NCBI GenBank assembly: GCA_026418015.1
Contig: JAOACE010000013.1
Location: forward strand, 434,001-498,000
From: Leptospiraceae bacterium
GTDB taxonomy: Bacteria > Spirochaetota > Leptospiria > Leptospirales > Leptonemataceae
Length of the DNA: 64,000 bases
Direction of reading: 5' to 3'
Position numbers and translations under genes: made by a program. The notes beneath the pieces are model-generated. The model searched no databases and was not told where the DNA came from. It saw only the letters and a list, made by a program, of their open reading frames with translations. How positions within the stretch are numbered: position 1 is the stretch's first letter; each line of letters opens with the position of its first letter. Below are positions 54,636 to 64,000 of this stretch, in pieces.

Positions 54636-54762
54636 TCTGCTTATATTTGACGAAATTTTTAAAAAATTTTTAAAAGCAAAATAAAAAAATTTGTACAAAA
54701 GTCGGTATAAGTTTTTATAATTAAGAAAAACAAATAACTTGATCAATCAAAGGAGGATAAGA

Positions 54763-55718
54763 ATGAATTTACAAAGAATATATTTACTTTTGTTGATTTT
54801 ATTTGGACAAAATTTATTTTCGAATAATTTACCAATACATTTTATTCTTGGAGAACATAAAGGATTAATTTATTCTGTTGCTTTTTCGCCAGATGGAAAG
54901 TTCCTTGCATCGTCTGTATAGACAACAAAACGAAAATATGGGATTTTCTTACAAAAAAAGAAATTAAAACATTAAGAGGGTACAATCATTTTGTTCATAC
55001 TGTTAGGTTTTCTTCGGATGGAAAATTTCTTGCAACTGGAGGCGACGAAAATTCTATAAAAGTTTGGGAATTATCTACCTATAGAGAAATTTATAGAATT
55101 CCTGGGTATAGCAACCATTTTAATTGTTCTGTTAGTTTTTCTCCTAATGGTAAATATATAGCAACCATAGATATAGGAAAAACAAAAAATATTCAATTAT
55201 GGGATGTTCTAACGGGTAAAAAAATAAAATCTATCGATGTTATTGGTGTGCCGCCTTTGGAAATTTCGCCAAATGGTAATTTTATTGCGGTTTCTACTTC
55301 TAATGGAGATGTAAAAATTTATGATCATTCTAGTGGTAAAGTATCAACCCTACCAAAAAATCAATTACAGATTCGAGCACTTTCTTTCCATCCATCTAGT
55401 AGAATTTTGATAGCAGCTAGTAAGGATGGATTTATTAAAATATGGGATATATTAACTGCAAGAGAAATCAAACTTATCGATGTGAAAATTCCTATACAGA
55501 CTGTATCAGTATCTCCAAATGGTAAGTGGTTCGCAGCAGGAATGATGAAGGGATTAGTAATTCTCTGGAATTTTAAAGATTACAAAGAAATTTTTAAACT
55601 ACAAACTGATGGAGATATAATAACGTCTGTTACTTTTTCCCCTGATAATCAATATCTTGTTGCAAGTGGAGAAAATAAAATTCATGTCTGGGATTTATCG
55701 AATGTTAAGATAGAATAA
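54763..55718 (+). pseudogene. Exported WD40-repeat protein with apparent frameshift
   Basis: SD AAAGGAGG and ATG 54763; frame 1 ends SPDGKFLASSV*; the -1 frame reads IDNKTKIWDFLTKKEIKTLRGYNHFVHTVRFSSDGKFLATGGDENSIKVWEL and continues to 55718. Confidence 0.8.
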
Positions 55719-55904
55719 AAAATGTTTGGAAATATTTAGAACTAAGAGAATTTCGAAAATATAAGGAATTATTAATATTTTATAAATATAAAAAAATTTT
55801 GATTAATAAAAATATTCTGTAAACAAAATTATTATTGACTATTTTTAAAAAATATTTTTATTTTTATCCAAAATCAAAATTCTACGTCATAATATATTAA
55901 GAAT

Positions 55905-57149
55905 ATGTTTTCGCCAAATAAAAAAATTGTTGTTGTGGATGATTCCATCTTAAATTTAAGAATCATCGAGAAATATTTAGGGAATAATTATATAGAAATC
56001 ATTAAATGTTCTGATTCGCAAAAAGCATTAGACATTATCAAACAAGAATTACCCGATTTAGTATTATTAGATATTCATATGCCGAATCTTACTGGCATCG
56101 ATCTTTTAAAACAAATGAGGCAAGATACTCTATTATCTTTTATTCCCGTTATTTTTGTTACAGCATCCGAAGAAAAGGTTCATCTACAATTAGCATATAA
56201 TTTAGGTACGGTTGATTATATTCATAAACCAATCGTAAAAGAAGAGCTTATCGCGAAGGTCCAAAATTATTTATTCTACATAGAAGAAAAAAACATATTA
56301 CAAAGATATTATAACATTATCGATGAATTCGTTTTAACATTAATCACAGATACAGAAGATATTGTTTTGTATGTTAGTGCAGCTTTTACTAAAAGAACAG
56401 ATTTTGATAAAATTCACATTTTAGGGTGTAGTTTTACTGAATTATTAATACAAAACTCTGAAGAAAAACTTTGGGAAGATATTAAATTTACTCTAACAGA
56501 ACAAAGTATTTGGAAAGGAAAAATCAGGATAAAAACCAAAAATCATTTCTTTTGGGCAGATACCGTAATACAAAAAATTTATGATAATAAAAATAATTTA
56601 ATTGGTTATCAATATATTATGAATGATATAACAGACAAGTTAATTTTACAAGAAATTGCTATTCGCGATCCTTTAACAAATTTATATAATCGTCTAAAAA
56701 TCTTAGAATTAATCCAATACGAAATAGAAAAAGCCCAAAGGTATAATCATGTTTTTTCGCTATTAATGATTGATATAGATGACTTTAAGCATATCAACGA
56801 TACATTTGGTCACAATTATGGAGACGAGGTATTAAAAGAATTTTCTAAATGTTTAAAACAATCAGTAAGAAAGATTGATATCGTTTCGCGTTGGGGAGGA
56901 GAGGAGTTTTTAATTTTGCTTCCAGAAACAAGAAAAGAACAAGCTTTAAATGTTGCTAATAGGATAAAAGAGAATTTATCAAAAGTTTATGTGGATTACA
57001 ATAATATAGTAGTTTCTATGAACACAGCAAGCTTTGGTTTAACCGAATACTACCGAGAAGATAATTCCAATCTTTTAATAGAAAAAGTAGATAAAGCTTT
57101 GTATATATCTAAAAATAATGGAAAAAATAAAATCAGTTTGTATAGTTAA
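55905..57149 (+). CDS. Response regulator-PAS-GGDEF diguanylate cyclase
   Basis: REC KIVVVDDSILNLRIIEKYL..DLVLLDIHMPNLTG; GGDEF domain RWGGEEFLILLPE; RKID I-site. Confidence 0.93.
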   Translation: MFSPNKKIVVVDDSILNLRIIEKYLGNNYIEIIKCSDSQKALDIIKQELPDLVLLDIHMPNLTGIDLLKQMRQDTLLSFIPVIFVTASEEKVHLQLAYNLGTVDYIHKPIVKEELIAKVQNYLFYIEEKNILQRYYNIIDEFVLTLITDTEDIVLYVSAAFTKRTDFDKIHILGCSFTELLIQNSEEKLWEDIKFTLTEQSIWKGKIRIKTKNHFFWADTVIQKIYDNKNNLIGYQYIMNDITDKLILQEIAIRDPLTNLYNRLKILELIQYEIEKAQRYNHVFSLLMIDIDDFKHINDTFGHNYGDEVLKEFSKCLKQSVRKIDIVSRWGGEEFLILLPETRKEQALNVANRIKENLSKVYVDYNNIVVSMNTASFGLTEYYREDNSNLLIEKVDKALYISKNNGKNKISLYS

Positions 57150-57188
57150 TTTAGTTGTTGGTTTTATATTATTTTTTAATTTGATATT

Positions 57189-58184
57189 ATGAAAGTTTTA
57201 AGTTATGCAGCATTAAAAGAAAAATCCCTTTTGGAAAAGTATGAATACGAAAAACCAGCTTTAAAGGATAACGAAGTAGAAGTAAAAATTACTCATTGTG
57301 GAATTTGTCATAGCGATATTCATCTAATAGACAATGATTGGGGTATAAGTAAATATCCTTTAATACCGGGGCACGAAATTATTGGAACAGTAGAAGAAAC
57401 AGGTAAAAACGTAAAGCATTTAAAAAAAGGAATGCGAGTTGGTATAGGATGGCAAGCGGATAGTTGTGGATATTGTGAATATTGCTTAAAAGGAATGGAA
57501 CAATTATGTAGCAGAAATCAACCTACTTGTGTGGGAAGGCCAGGAGGATTTGCTCATTCTATCATTGTAAATAGTAAGTTTGCAATTCCCGTTCCTGATA
57601 ATTTAGATTCTGTAAACGCTGCTCCTCTATTGTGTGCTGGAATAACAGTTTATAATCCACTAAGAATCTATAATGTAAAACCATCTATGAGGGTGGGAAT
57701 CATAGGAATTGGTGGATTAGGTCATTTAGCAATTCAATTTGCTCATGCTTTTGGTTGTGAAGTGACAGCATTTTCTTCTACCAAAGATAAAGAAGAAGAA
57801 GCAAAAAGACTTGGAGCACACAATTTTGTTTCGATTAAAGATACATCTGTTAATAAATACAAGAATTATTTTGATTTTATTATCTCTACGGTATTTGTGG
57901 ATTTGGACTGGAAGGTTTTTATTTCTTTATTAAAGCCAAATGGTCAGTTAAACTTTGTTGGTGCTGGAGGAAGTATCAATATTCCTATACCAATGCTTTT
58001 AAACAACAAGATCATTAGTGGAAGTGCAATTGGTAGTCCATCAATGATTTACGAAATGTTTCAATTTGCTGCTCGTCATAACATACAAGCTAAGACAGAA
58101 GTTTTTCCATTAGAGAACGTCAACGAAGCTATTCAAAAAGTAAAAGAAAACAGAGTAAGATATAGGGCAGTTCTTAAAATATAA
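57189..58184 (+). CDS. Zinc-dependent alcohol dehydrogenase (YahK/CAD-like)
   Basis: HCGICHSDIHLIDNDWG; GHEIIGTV; CGYCEYCLKGMEQLC; GIGGLGHLAIQFA. Confidence 0.9.
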   Translation: MKVLSYAALKEKSLLEKYEYEKPALKDNEVEVKITHCGICHSDIHLIDNDWGISKYPLIPGHEIIGTVEETGKNVKHLKKGMRVGIGWQADSCGYCEYCLKGMEQLCSRNQPTCVGRPGGFAHSIIVNSKFAIPVPDNLDSVNAAPLLCAGITVYNPLRIYNVKPSMRVGIIGIGGLGHLAIQFAHAFGCEVTAFSSTKDKEEEAKRLGAHNFVSIKDTSVNKYKNYFDFIISTVFVDLDWKVFISLLKPNGQLNFVGAGGSINIPIPMLLNNKIISGSAIGSPSMIYEMFQFAARHNIQAKTEVFPLENVNEAIQKVKENRVRYRAVLKI

Positions 58185-58209
58185 AAATATCCCCTTTATG
58201 GGGATATTT
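58185..58209. terminator. Bidirectional intrinsic terminator
   Basis: AAATATCCCC TTTAT GGGGATATTT between convergent genes. Confidence 0.82.
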
Positions 58210-58215
58210 ATTAAA

Positions 58216-60129
58216 TTATTCTTTATACATATCTTCTATAAGGTTTTTATATTTTTCTGTAATTACGTGACGTTTTAATTTAAAAAGATTGGTTAATTCA
58301 TCACCTACTTCGAAGGGTTTAGGTACTAATCGAATATCAACAATTCTTTCGAAGGATTTAAAACCAGCTTCTCCAGAAACCAATCGTTTAACTTCGTTTC
58401 TTAGTAGTTTTAGAACTTCTTCATTTTTTGCTAATTCTTCGTATGTTGAACCATAATCTTTTAACTGTTCTAAAGAAGGAACAATTAAGGCACAAAGATA
58501 TTTTTTATCTTGTCCTACTACCATACATTGATGGATTAAAGGAGATTCTAATAAACGATTTTCGATAGGTACTGGTTCTACATTTTCTCCACCTAACAGA
58601 ACAACTGTTTCTTTGGATCTACCTACGATTTTTAGACAATTATTAAAGGTCATCATACCAAGATCGCCAGTGTTTAACCAACCATCTTTAATGGTTTTTG
58701 CGGTTGCTTCGGGATTTTTGTAATATCCTTTCATTACTTGTGGACCTTTTACATGGATTTCTCCTTTTACACCGCGACGTTTAGGACCACCAGGTTCAGT
58801 TGTATAGATGATTTCTCCTGTGTTGATATCTACTAACCTTAAATCTGTTCCGGGATAGATTGGACCCACAGTACCTGGTACTAATTTTTTGTAGGTTCTT
58901 ACTGCTAACACAGGGCAGGTTTCTGTCATTCCGTAACCTTCTAGTACGGGGATTCCAATATTATTAAAAAATTCGTCTACATGTAATGGTAATGCTCCAC
59001 CACCAGAAACAGAACCTCTTAACTTACCACCAGTAGCTGCTCTAATTTTGGCTAAAACAATTGCATCTAAAATTAGGTTGGGGATAAAGAAAATAATTAC
59101 CATAAGTAAATGCCATATTCCCAAGAAGAAAGATAGTACTGGATTTCTTCCCACTGTGTCTAACTCTCTAAATGTTAAGAAGCGAATTCCCCCTTTGAAT
59201 TTTTTAGAACAATAATACGCAGCATTAAACAAGGCTTTTCTAACAGGAGGAGAGCTTTCTACTTTGGATAAAATTCCTTGATAAACGCTTTCCCAAATTC
59301 TTGGTGCAGAAGCCATAAAGGTTGGTTTTACAATGCCTAAATCTTCTCTTAGATTTCTTACATTTGTATAATAAGTACAAATTCCTCTAGAAATGGATAA
59401 CATTTCGAACATTCTCTCGAAAATATGCCAAATGGGTAAAATTGATAAAATTCTATCTGTTGGATATAACTTGATATTCGGTGGAAGATTTTTCACTTGA
59501 GAAATCATGTTCTTGTGCATAAGCATTACACCTTTGGGTGTACCAGTCGTACCTGAGGTATAGATCAGTGTAAAAAGATCGTCTTCTTTAATATTCGCCA
59601 TTCTTTCTTCTACGCGTCTATCGCCTTGTTCTCTAAGTTTTTTTCCTTTTTCGAGAAGATCATATAAGTGTAGAATTCCTTCTGGAGCTTTTGTGTTTTT
59701 ATCCATTATAATAATATGCTTTATGTTGGGTAATTTCGCTTTATTTTTTAGAATTTTATCTAATACCATTTGGTTTTCTACAATTACTACTTTGGCATCA
59801 GAGTGAGGCACAATATATTGTATATCGCCATCAGTGATGTCTGTTCCTCTTGGTACATCCGCAGCTCCACACAATTGAATACCATAATCTACCAAAATCC
59901 ATTCAAAACGGTTATCTGCAAATAAACAAACATGTTCGCGTTGTTCAATTCCTAAGTCGATAAAGGCAGTAGCTAAAGCAACCCCCATTTCGTAAAGTTC
60001 TTTAAACGAAACAGGTTCAAAAACCTTATCTTTATTTCTTGTTGCAAATGCTGGCCTATCGCCATATTTTTCTGCTACTTCTTTGTAAAGCTCTGCAAGG
60101 TTTCTAGCTTTTATTTCGTTGTTTGCCAC
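58216..60129 (-). CDS. Long-chain fatty acid-CoA ligase (AMP-binding)
   Basis: TLIYTSGTTGTPKGVMLMHKN; LEGYGMTETCPVLAV; WLNTGDLGMM; KETVVLLGGENVEP. Confidence 0.93.
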   Translation of the reverse strand: MANNEIKARNLAELYKEVAEKYGDRPAFATRNKDKVFEPVSFKELYEMGVALATAFIDLGIEQREHVCLFADNRFEWILVDYGIQLCGAADVPRGTDITDGDIQYIVPHSDAKVVIVENQMVLDKILKNKAKLPNIKHIIIMDKNTKAPEGILHLYDLLEKGKKLREQGDRRVEERMANIKEDDLFTLIYTSGTTGTPKGVMLMHKNMISQVKNLPPNIKLYPTDRILSILPIWHIFERMFEMLSISRGICTYYTNVRNLREDLGIVKPTFMASAPRIWESVYQGILSKVESSPPVRKALFNAAYYCSKKFKGGIRFLTFRELDTVGRNPVLSFFLGIWHLLMVIIFFIPNLILDAIVLAKIRAATGGKLRGSVSGGGALPLHVDEFFNNIGIPVLEGYGMTETCPVLAVRTYKKLVPGTVGPIYPGTDLRLVDINTGEIIYTTEPGGPKRRGVKGEIHVKGPQVMKGYYKNPEATAKTIKDGWLNTGDLGMMTFNNCLKIVGRSKETVVLLGGENVEPVPIENRLLESPLIHQCMVVGQDKKYLCALIVPSLEQLKDYGSTYEELAKNEEVLKLLRNEVKRLVSGEAGFKSFERIVDIRLVPKPFEVGDELTNLFKLKRHVITEKYKNLIEDMYKE

Positions 60130-60207
60130 AAGGTCCTCCTTTTTTTTGATGCGCTAAACTTTATTTTTATTGAAATTTTAAAAGCAAAAATAAATGAATG
60201 AAATTCG

Positions 60208-61023
60208 ATGTCAACTTATAATCATAAAATTAAAAAAATAATTTTAAAAAGTAAAAAAAATTTATGCGTTGGATTAGATCCAGACGAGAATTTAATTCCT
60301 ACTGGTTATGAAAAAAATATTAAAGGAATTTATCAATTTTTAATAGAAATTATTGAATATACATTTGAATCTGCAATTGCTTATAAACTAAATCTCGCGT
60401 TCTATGAATCTTATGGAAAAGAAGGTTGGGAACTAATCGAAAAGCTGCAAAAATATTTTCGCAATCAGAAATCAGAAAAAATTCTTATCGCAGATGCAAA
60501 GAGAGGAGATATAGGCAATACGTCTCAAAAATATGCGAAAGCTTTTTTTGAATACTTCGATTTCGATGCAATCACACTACATCCTTATATGGGAGAAGAT
60601 ACGATACTCCCTTTTTTGGAATATAGAAATAAGGGAAGTATTGTATTATGTTTAACCTCTAATCCATCTAATAAGAATTTTGAATTTTATGGAAATCCTC
60701 CTTTATACGAAGTTGTAGCGAATAAAATTGTTGAATGGAATAAAAAGTATGATAATGTCTGGGCTGTGGTAGGTGCAACCAACGAATTAATGCATATCAA
60801 ACGATTATCAGAAATTTTATGGGATATACCAATTCTAGTTCCAGGAGTTGGTGCTCAAGGAGGAGATTTAGAAACTATCATGACTTATTTTAAAGATCGA
60901 GCGATTATAAACGTTGGTAGAAGTATCTTATATGCTTCTGATAAAAGAGCTGATTTACAGAAAAAAATCAATGAATATATAAATAATTATTATAAAACTA
61001 TCAATAGGTTTATAAATGATTAA
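60208..61023 (+). CDS. pyrF: Orotidine 5'-phosphate decarboxylase
   Basis: NLCVGLDPDENL; ILIADAKRGDIGNTSQKYAKAFF; VPGVGAQGGD; INVGRSIL. Confidence 0.92.
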   Translation: MSTYNHKIKKIILKSKKNLCVGLDPDENLIPTGYEKNIKGIYQFLIEIIEYTFESAIAYKLNLAFYESYGKEGWELIEKLQKYFRNQKSEKILIADAKRGDIGNTSQKYAKAFFEYFDFDAITLHPYMGEDTILPFLEYRNKGSIVLCLTSNPSNKNFEFYGNPPLYEVVANKIVEWNKKYDNVWAVVGATNELMHIKRLSEILWDIPILVPGVGAQGGDLETIMTYFKDRAIINVGRSILYASDKRADLQKKINEYINNYYKTINRFIND

Positions 61024-61147
61024 AATTCAAAATTTTTTATTATTATGAATCATTAAATTTTTCTTTACATCATAAATTTATTAAAGAAAATGTGATAAAC
61101 AAACCAATGAATGATTTTCAAATCAAACTTCACAGGAGATTAATTGT

Positions 61148-61828
61148 ATGATTTTAAAACGTTTGGTGACTTCCTCCGTAGGAAGAAAAACGATTGTAGC
61201 AGTAACAGGGCTGTTGCTTATCCTGTTTATCCTTGTACATATGTTAGGAAACTGGAATATGTTTTTAGGTCCAGATGCAATGAATTCTTATGCAGCAAAA
61301 TTACAGAGTTTAGGTGGGCTTTTATGGATTGCTCGCATTGGATTAATTGTCATTTTTCTTTTGCACGTATTTTTTACGATTCAATTGAATATAGAAAATA
61401 AACAGGCAAGACCAATTCCTTACAAAAAGAAAGATTATGTTAGAGCGACCCTTACATCAAGAACCATGGCAGTTTCTGGTCTTTTAATCTTAGCATTTGT
61501 AATCTATCATCTATTACATTATACCTTAGGAGTTGTGCAACCAGAAACATTTAAAGCCAAATTAACCGATGCCCAAGGCAGACCCGATGTTTATATGATG
61601 GTTATATATGGATTTCGAAACCCCATTATTTCTCTAAGCTATATTATAGCAATGTTGCTACTTGCAATGCATTTAGATCATGCTGTTCAGAGTGTATTTC
61701 AGACTTTAGGTTGGACAACAAAAAATATTTTTCCCAAATTGATTCGTTTTTCGCGAGCATTTGCTATTTTTATTTTTATTGGTTATACATTAATTCCCTT
61801 ATCGATATTGTTGGGAATTATTAAATAA
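61148..61828 (+). CDS. sdhC: Succinate dehydrogenase cytochrome b subunit
   Basis: SSVGRKTIVAVTGLLLILFILVHMLGNWNMFLGPDAMNSYAAKLQSLG; upstream of sdhA. Confidence 0.9.
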   Translation: MILKRLVTSSVGRKTIVAVTGLLLILFILVHMLGNWNMFLGPDAMNSYAAKLQSLGGLLWIARIGLIVIFLLHVFFTIQLNIENKQARPIPYKKKDYVRATLTSRTMAVSGLLILAFVIYHLLHYTLGVVQPETFKAKLTDAQGRPDVYMMVIYGFRNPIISLSYIIAMLLLAMHLDHAVQSVFQTLGWTTKNIFPKLIRFSRAFAIFIFIGYTLIPLSILLGIIK

Positions 61829-61852
61829 AAAATTTTATAAAGGAGTTATAGT

Positions 61853-63772
61853 ATGAGTTTAAATTCAAAAGTTCCAACAGGACCAATTGAACAAAAATGG
61901 GATAAGCATAAATTCGAATTAAAATTGGTTAATCCAGCAAACAAAAGAAAATACGAAATTATTGTAGTTGGTACAGGATTAGCTGGTGCTTCTGCTGCTG
62001 CTACTTTGGCAGGTTTAGGATATAACGTTAAAGTTTTTACTTTTCACGATACACCAAGAAGAGCACATAGTATTGCAGCGCAAGGTGGTATAAATGCTGC
62101 AAAAAATTACCAAGGAGATGGCGATAGTATTTTTCGTTTGTTTTACGATACCATTAAAGGTGGTGATTTTCGCGCAAGAGAAGCAAATGTTTATCGATTA
62201 GCCCAAGTGAGTGTAAACATCATTGATCAGTGTGTTGCACAAGGTGTTCCTTTTGCAAGAGAATATGGTGGGTATTTAGCAAACCGTTCCTTTGGTGGTG
62301 CACAAGTTTCTCGTACGTTTTATGCAAGAGGTCAGACAGGGCAACAATTATTATTAGGAGCATATCAAGCATTGATGCAACAAGTTGATGCTGGAAACAT
62401 AAAACTGTATCATCGACACGAAATGTTAGATGTTGTTATTGTAAATGGGCATGCCAAGGGAATTATTGTTAGAGATTTGGTAACAGGAAAGATTTCTAAA
62501 CATAGTGCACATGCAGTTGTTCTTGCAACAGGTGGTTATAGCAACGTTTATTTCTGGTCAACAAATGCAAAGAATTGTAATGTTACTGCAACTTATCGCG
62601 CATATAAAAGAGGTGCTTATTTTGCTAATCCATGTTATACACAAATTCATCCCACTTGTATACCAGCATCGGGAGATTATCAATCCAAATTAACTTTAAT
62701 GTCCGAATCTTTAAGAAATGATGGTCGTGTTTGGGTACCCAAGAAACCAGGCGATAAAAGACATCCTAATGATATTCCCGAAGAAGAAAGAGATTATTAC
62801 TTAGAAAGAAAATATCCAAGTTTTGGTAATTTGGTACCGCGCGATATCGCTTCTCGTGCTGCAAAATATGTGTGTGATGAAGGAAGAGGAGTTGGTCCAG
62901 GGGATAAGCCTTATGCAGTGTATCTAGATTTTAGAGATGCAATAAAACGATTAGGAAAAGATAAGATAGCAGAACGTTATGGAAACTTGTTCGAAATGTA
63001 CCAAAAAATTACCAACGAGAACCCCTACGAAGTACCTATGAGAATTTATCCAGCACCTCATTATACGATGGGAGGTTTATGGGTAGATTATAATTTGATG
63101 AGTAATATTCCTGGACTCTTTGTCATTGGAGAGGCTAATTTCTCGGATCATGGTGCAAATCGATTAGGAGCTAGTGCTTTGATGCAAGGATTAGCAGATG
63201 GTTATTTTATCTTACCTTATACAATCGGTGGTTATTTGGCAGAAATAGGTTGGAATAAAGTTTCTGATGATACACCAGAATTCAATGATGCATTAAAAGT
63301 AGTAGAAGATAATATTAAAAAATTATTATCAGTGAATGGTTCGAAATCGCCGGATTATTTCCATATGGAATTAGGTCGATTGATGTTAGATAAAGTTGGG
63401 ATGTCTAGAAATAAAGCAGGTCTAGAAGAAGCATTAAGAAAAATACCCGAAATTCGCGAAAGATTCTGGCGAGAAGTAAGAGTTACAGGATCTGGTGAGT
63501 CACTAAATCAAACCTTAGAAAAAGCAGGGAGAGTTGCAGACTTTCTTGAATTTGCAGAACTTATGGCTTATGATGCACTCCATCGCGAAGAGTCTTGTGG
63601 TGGACATTTTAGAGAAGAATATCAAACCCCCGATGGAGAAGCAGTCCGAAACGATGAGAAATTTTCTTATGTTGCTGCATGGGAGTATAAAGGTGTGGGA
63701 AATACCCCTCTACTACACAAAGAAGACCTAAAATTCGAAGTGGTAAAACCATCAACTAGAAGCTATAAATAA
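61853..63772 (+). CDS. sdhA: Succinate dehydrogenase/fumarate reductase flavoprotein subunit
   Basis: [65 protein letters not shown]. Confidence 0.95.
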   Translation: MSLNSKVPTGPIEQKWDKHKFELKLVNPANKRKYEIIVVGTGLAGASAAATLAGLGYNVKVFTFHDTPRRAHSIAAQGGINAAKNYQGDGDSIFRLFYDTIKGGDFRAREANVYRLAQVSVNIIDQCVAQGVPFAREYGGYLANRSFGGAQVSRTFYARGQTGQQLLLGAYQALMQQVDAGNIKLYHRHEMLDVVIVNGHAKGIIVRDLVTGKISKHSAHAVVLATGGYSNVYFWSTNAKNCNVTATYRAYKRGAYFANPCYTQIHPTCIPASGDYQSKLTLMSESLRNDGRVWVPKKPGDKRHPNDIPEEERDYYLERKYPSFGNLVPRDIASRAAKYVCDEGRGVGPGDKPYAVYLDFRDAIKRLGKDKIAERYGNLFEMYQKITNENPYEVPMRIYPAPHYTMGGLWVDYNLMSNIPGLFVIGEANFSDHGANRLGASALMQGLADGYFILPYTIGGYLAEIGWNKVSDDTPEFNDALKVVEDNIKKLLSVNGSKSPDYFHMELGRLMLDKVGMSRNKAGLEEALRKIPEIRERFWREVRVTGSGESLNQTLEKAGRVADFLEFAELMAYDALHREESCGGHFREEYQTPDGEAVRNDEKFSYVAAWEYKGVGNTPLLHKEDLKFEVVKPSTRSYK

Positions 63773-63787
63773 TTACAAGGAGTTGTT

Positions 63788-64000
63788 ATGAAAATTATAT
63801 TACATGTTTGGAGACAAAATGGTCCAGAGGACGAAGGAAGATTTGTACGATACGAGGTAGATAATGTAAGTACCCATTGGTCTTTTTTAGAATTGTTAGA
63901 TGTTTTGAACAATCAATTGATTGAAAAAGGCGAAGAACCTGTTACTTTCGAGCATGATTGTAGAGAAGGAATTTGTGGTTGTTGTGGTTTTATGATAAAT
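63788..64000 (+). CDS. sdhB: Succinate dehydrogenase iron-sulfur subunit, truncated by window end
   Basis: MKIILHVWRQNGPEDEGRFVRYEV...EHDCREGICGCCGFMIN; SD AAGGAG; not in the ORF track because it is open at the right edge. Confidence 0.9.
   Translation, partial: MKIILHVWRQNGPEDEGRFVRYEVDNVSTHWSFLELLDVLNNQLIEKGEEPVTFEHDCREGICGCCGFMIN

Noticed and set aside
63959-63985. SdhB CREGICGCC with an extra Cys as a novel cluster motif
   Set aside because: The canonical C-x4-C-x2-C ligands are present; the additional Cys replaces a variable residue and does not by itself imply a new cluster.
1-64000. CRISPR arrays, tRNA/rRNA genes, transposons
   Set aside because: No regularly spaced repeats, tRNA-like cloverleaf sequences, rRNA segments or transposase ORFs were seen on manual reading.

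Overview
This is an AT-rich, gene-dense chromosomal window of about 60 CDSs. Gene content (FliG, spirochaetal-type lipoprotein, SpoIIE-type phosphatases, acyl-CoA metabolism, AtuA-like protein) suggests a Spirochaetota/Leptospira-like bacterium; this is inference, since no rRNA is present. I saw no rRNA, tRNA, CRISPR array, transposase or prophage. Housekeeping content includes murI, lysC, sod, recR/ybaB, fba, lutABC, a UvrD-type helicase, PCC-beta/bioD, cysK, gltA, fabG/acpP/rnc, aroB/aroQ, pyrF and sdhCA(B). Signal-transduction genes are dense: cNMP-binding protein, two SpoIIE-type PP2C sensors, a class III cyclase, a REC-PAS-GGDEF protein and two standalone GHKL-like ATPases. The most interesting observations are: (1) two paralogous standalone GHKL-like proteins sharing a degenerate G1 box, one translationally coupled to a nucleotidyltransferase plus 70-aa protein; (2) two divergent neighbours, a class III cyclase and a WD40 protein, that each look interrupted by a 1-nt deletion, the cyclase at an 8-nt homopolymer; (3) a nearly identical ~20-nt motif in three divergent intergenic regions, two of them at lipid genes; (4) a long hairpin directly before rnc; (5) an inverted repeat over the cysK -10 box; (6) an NNC-GAA codon-context bias.
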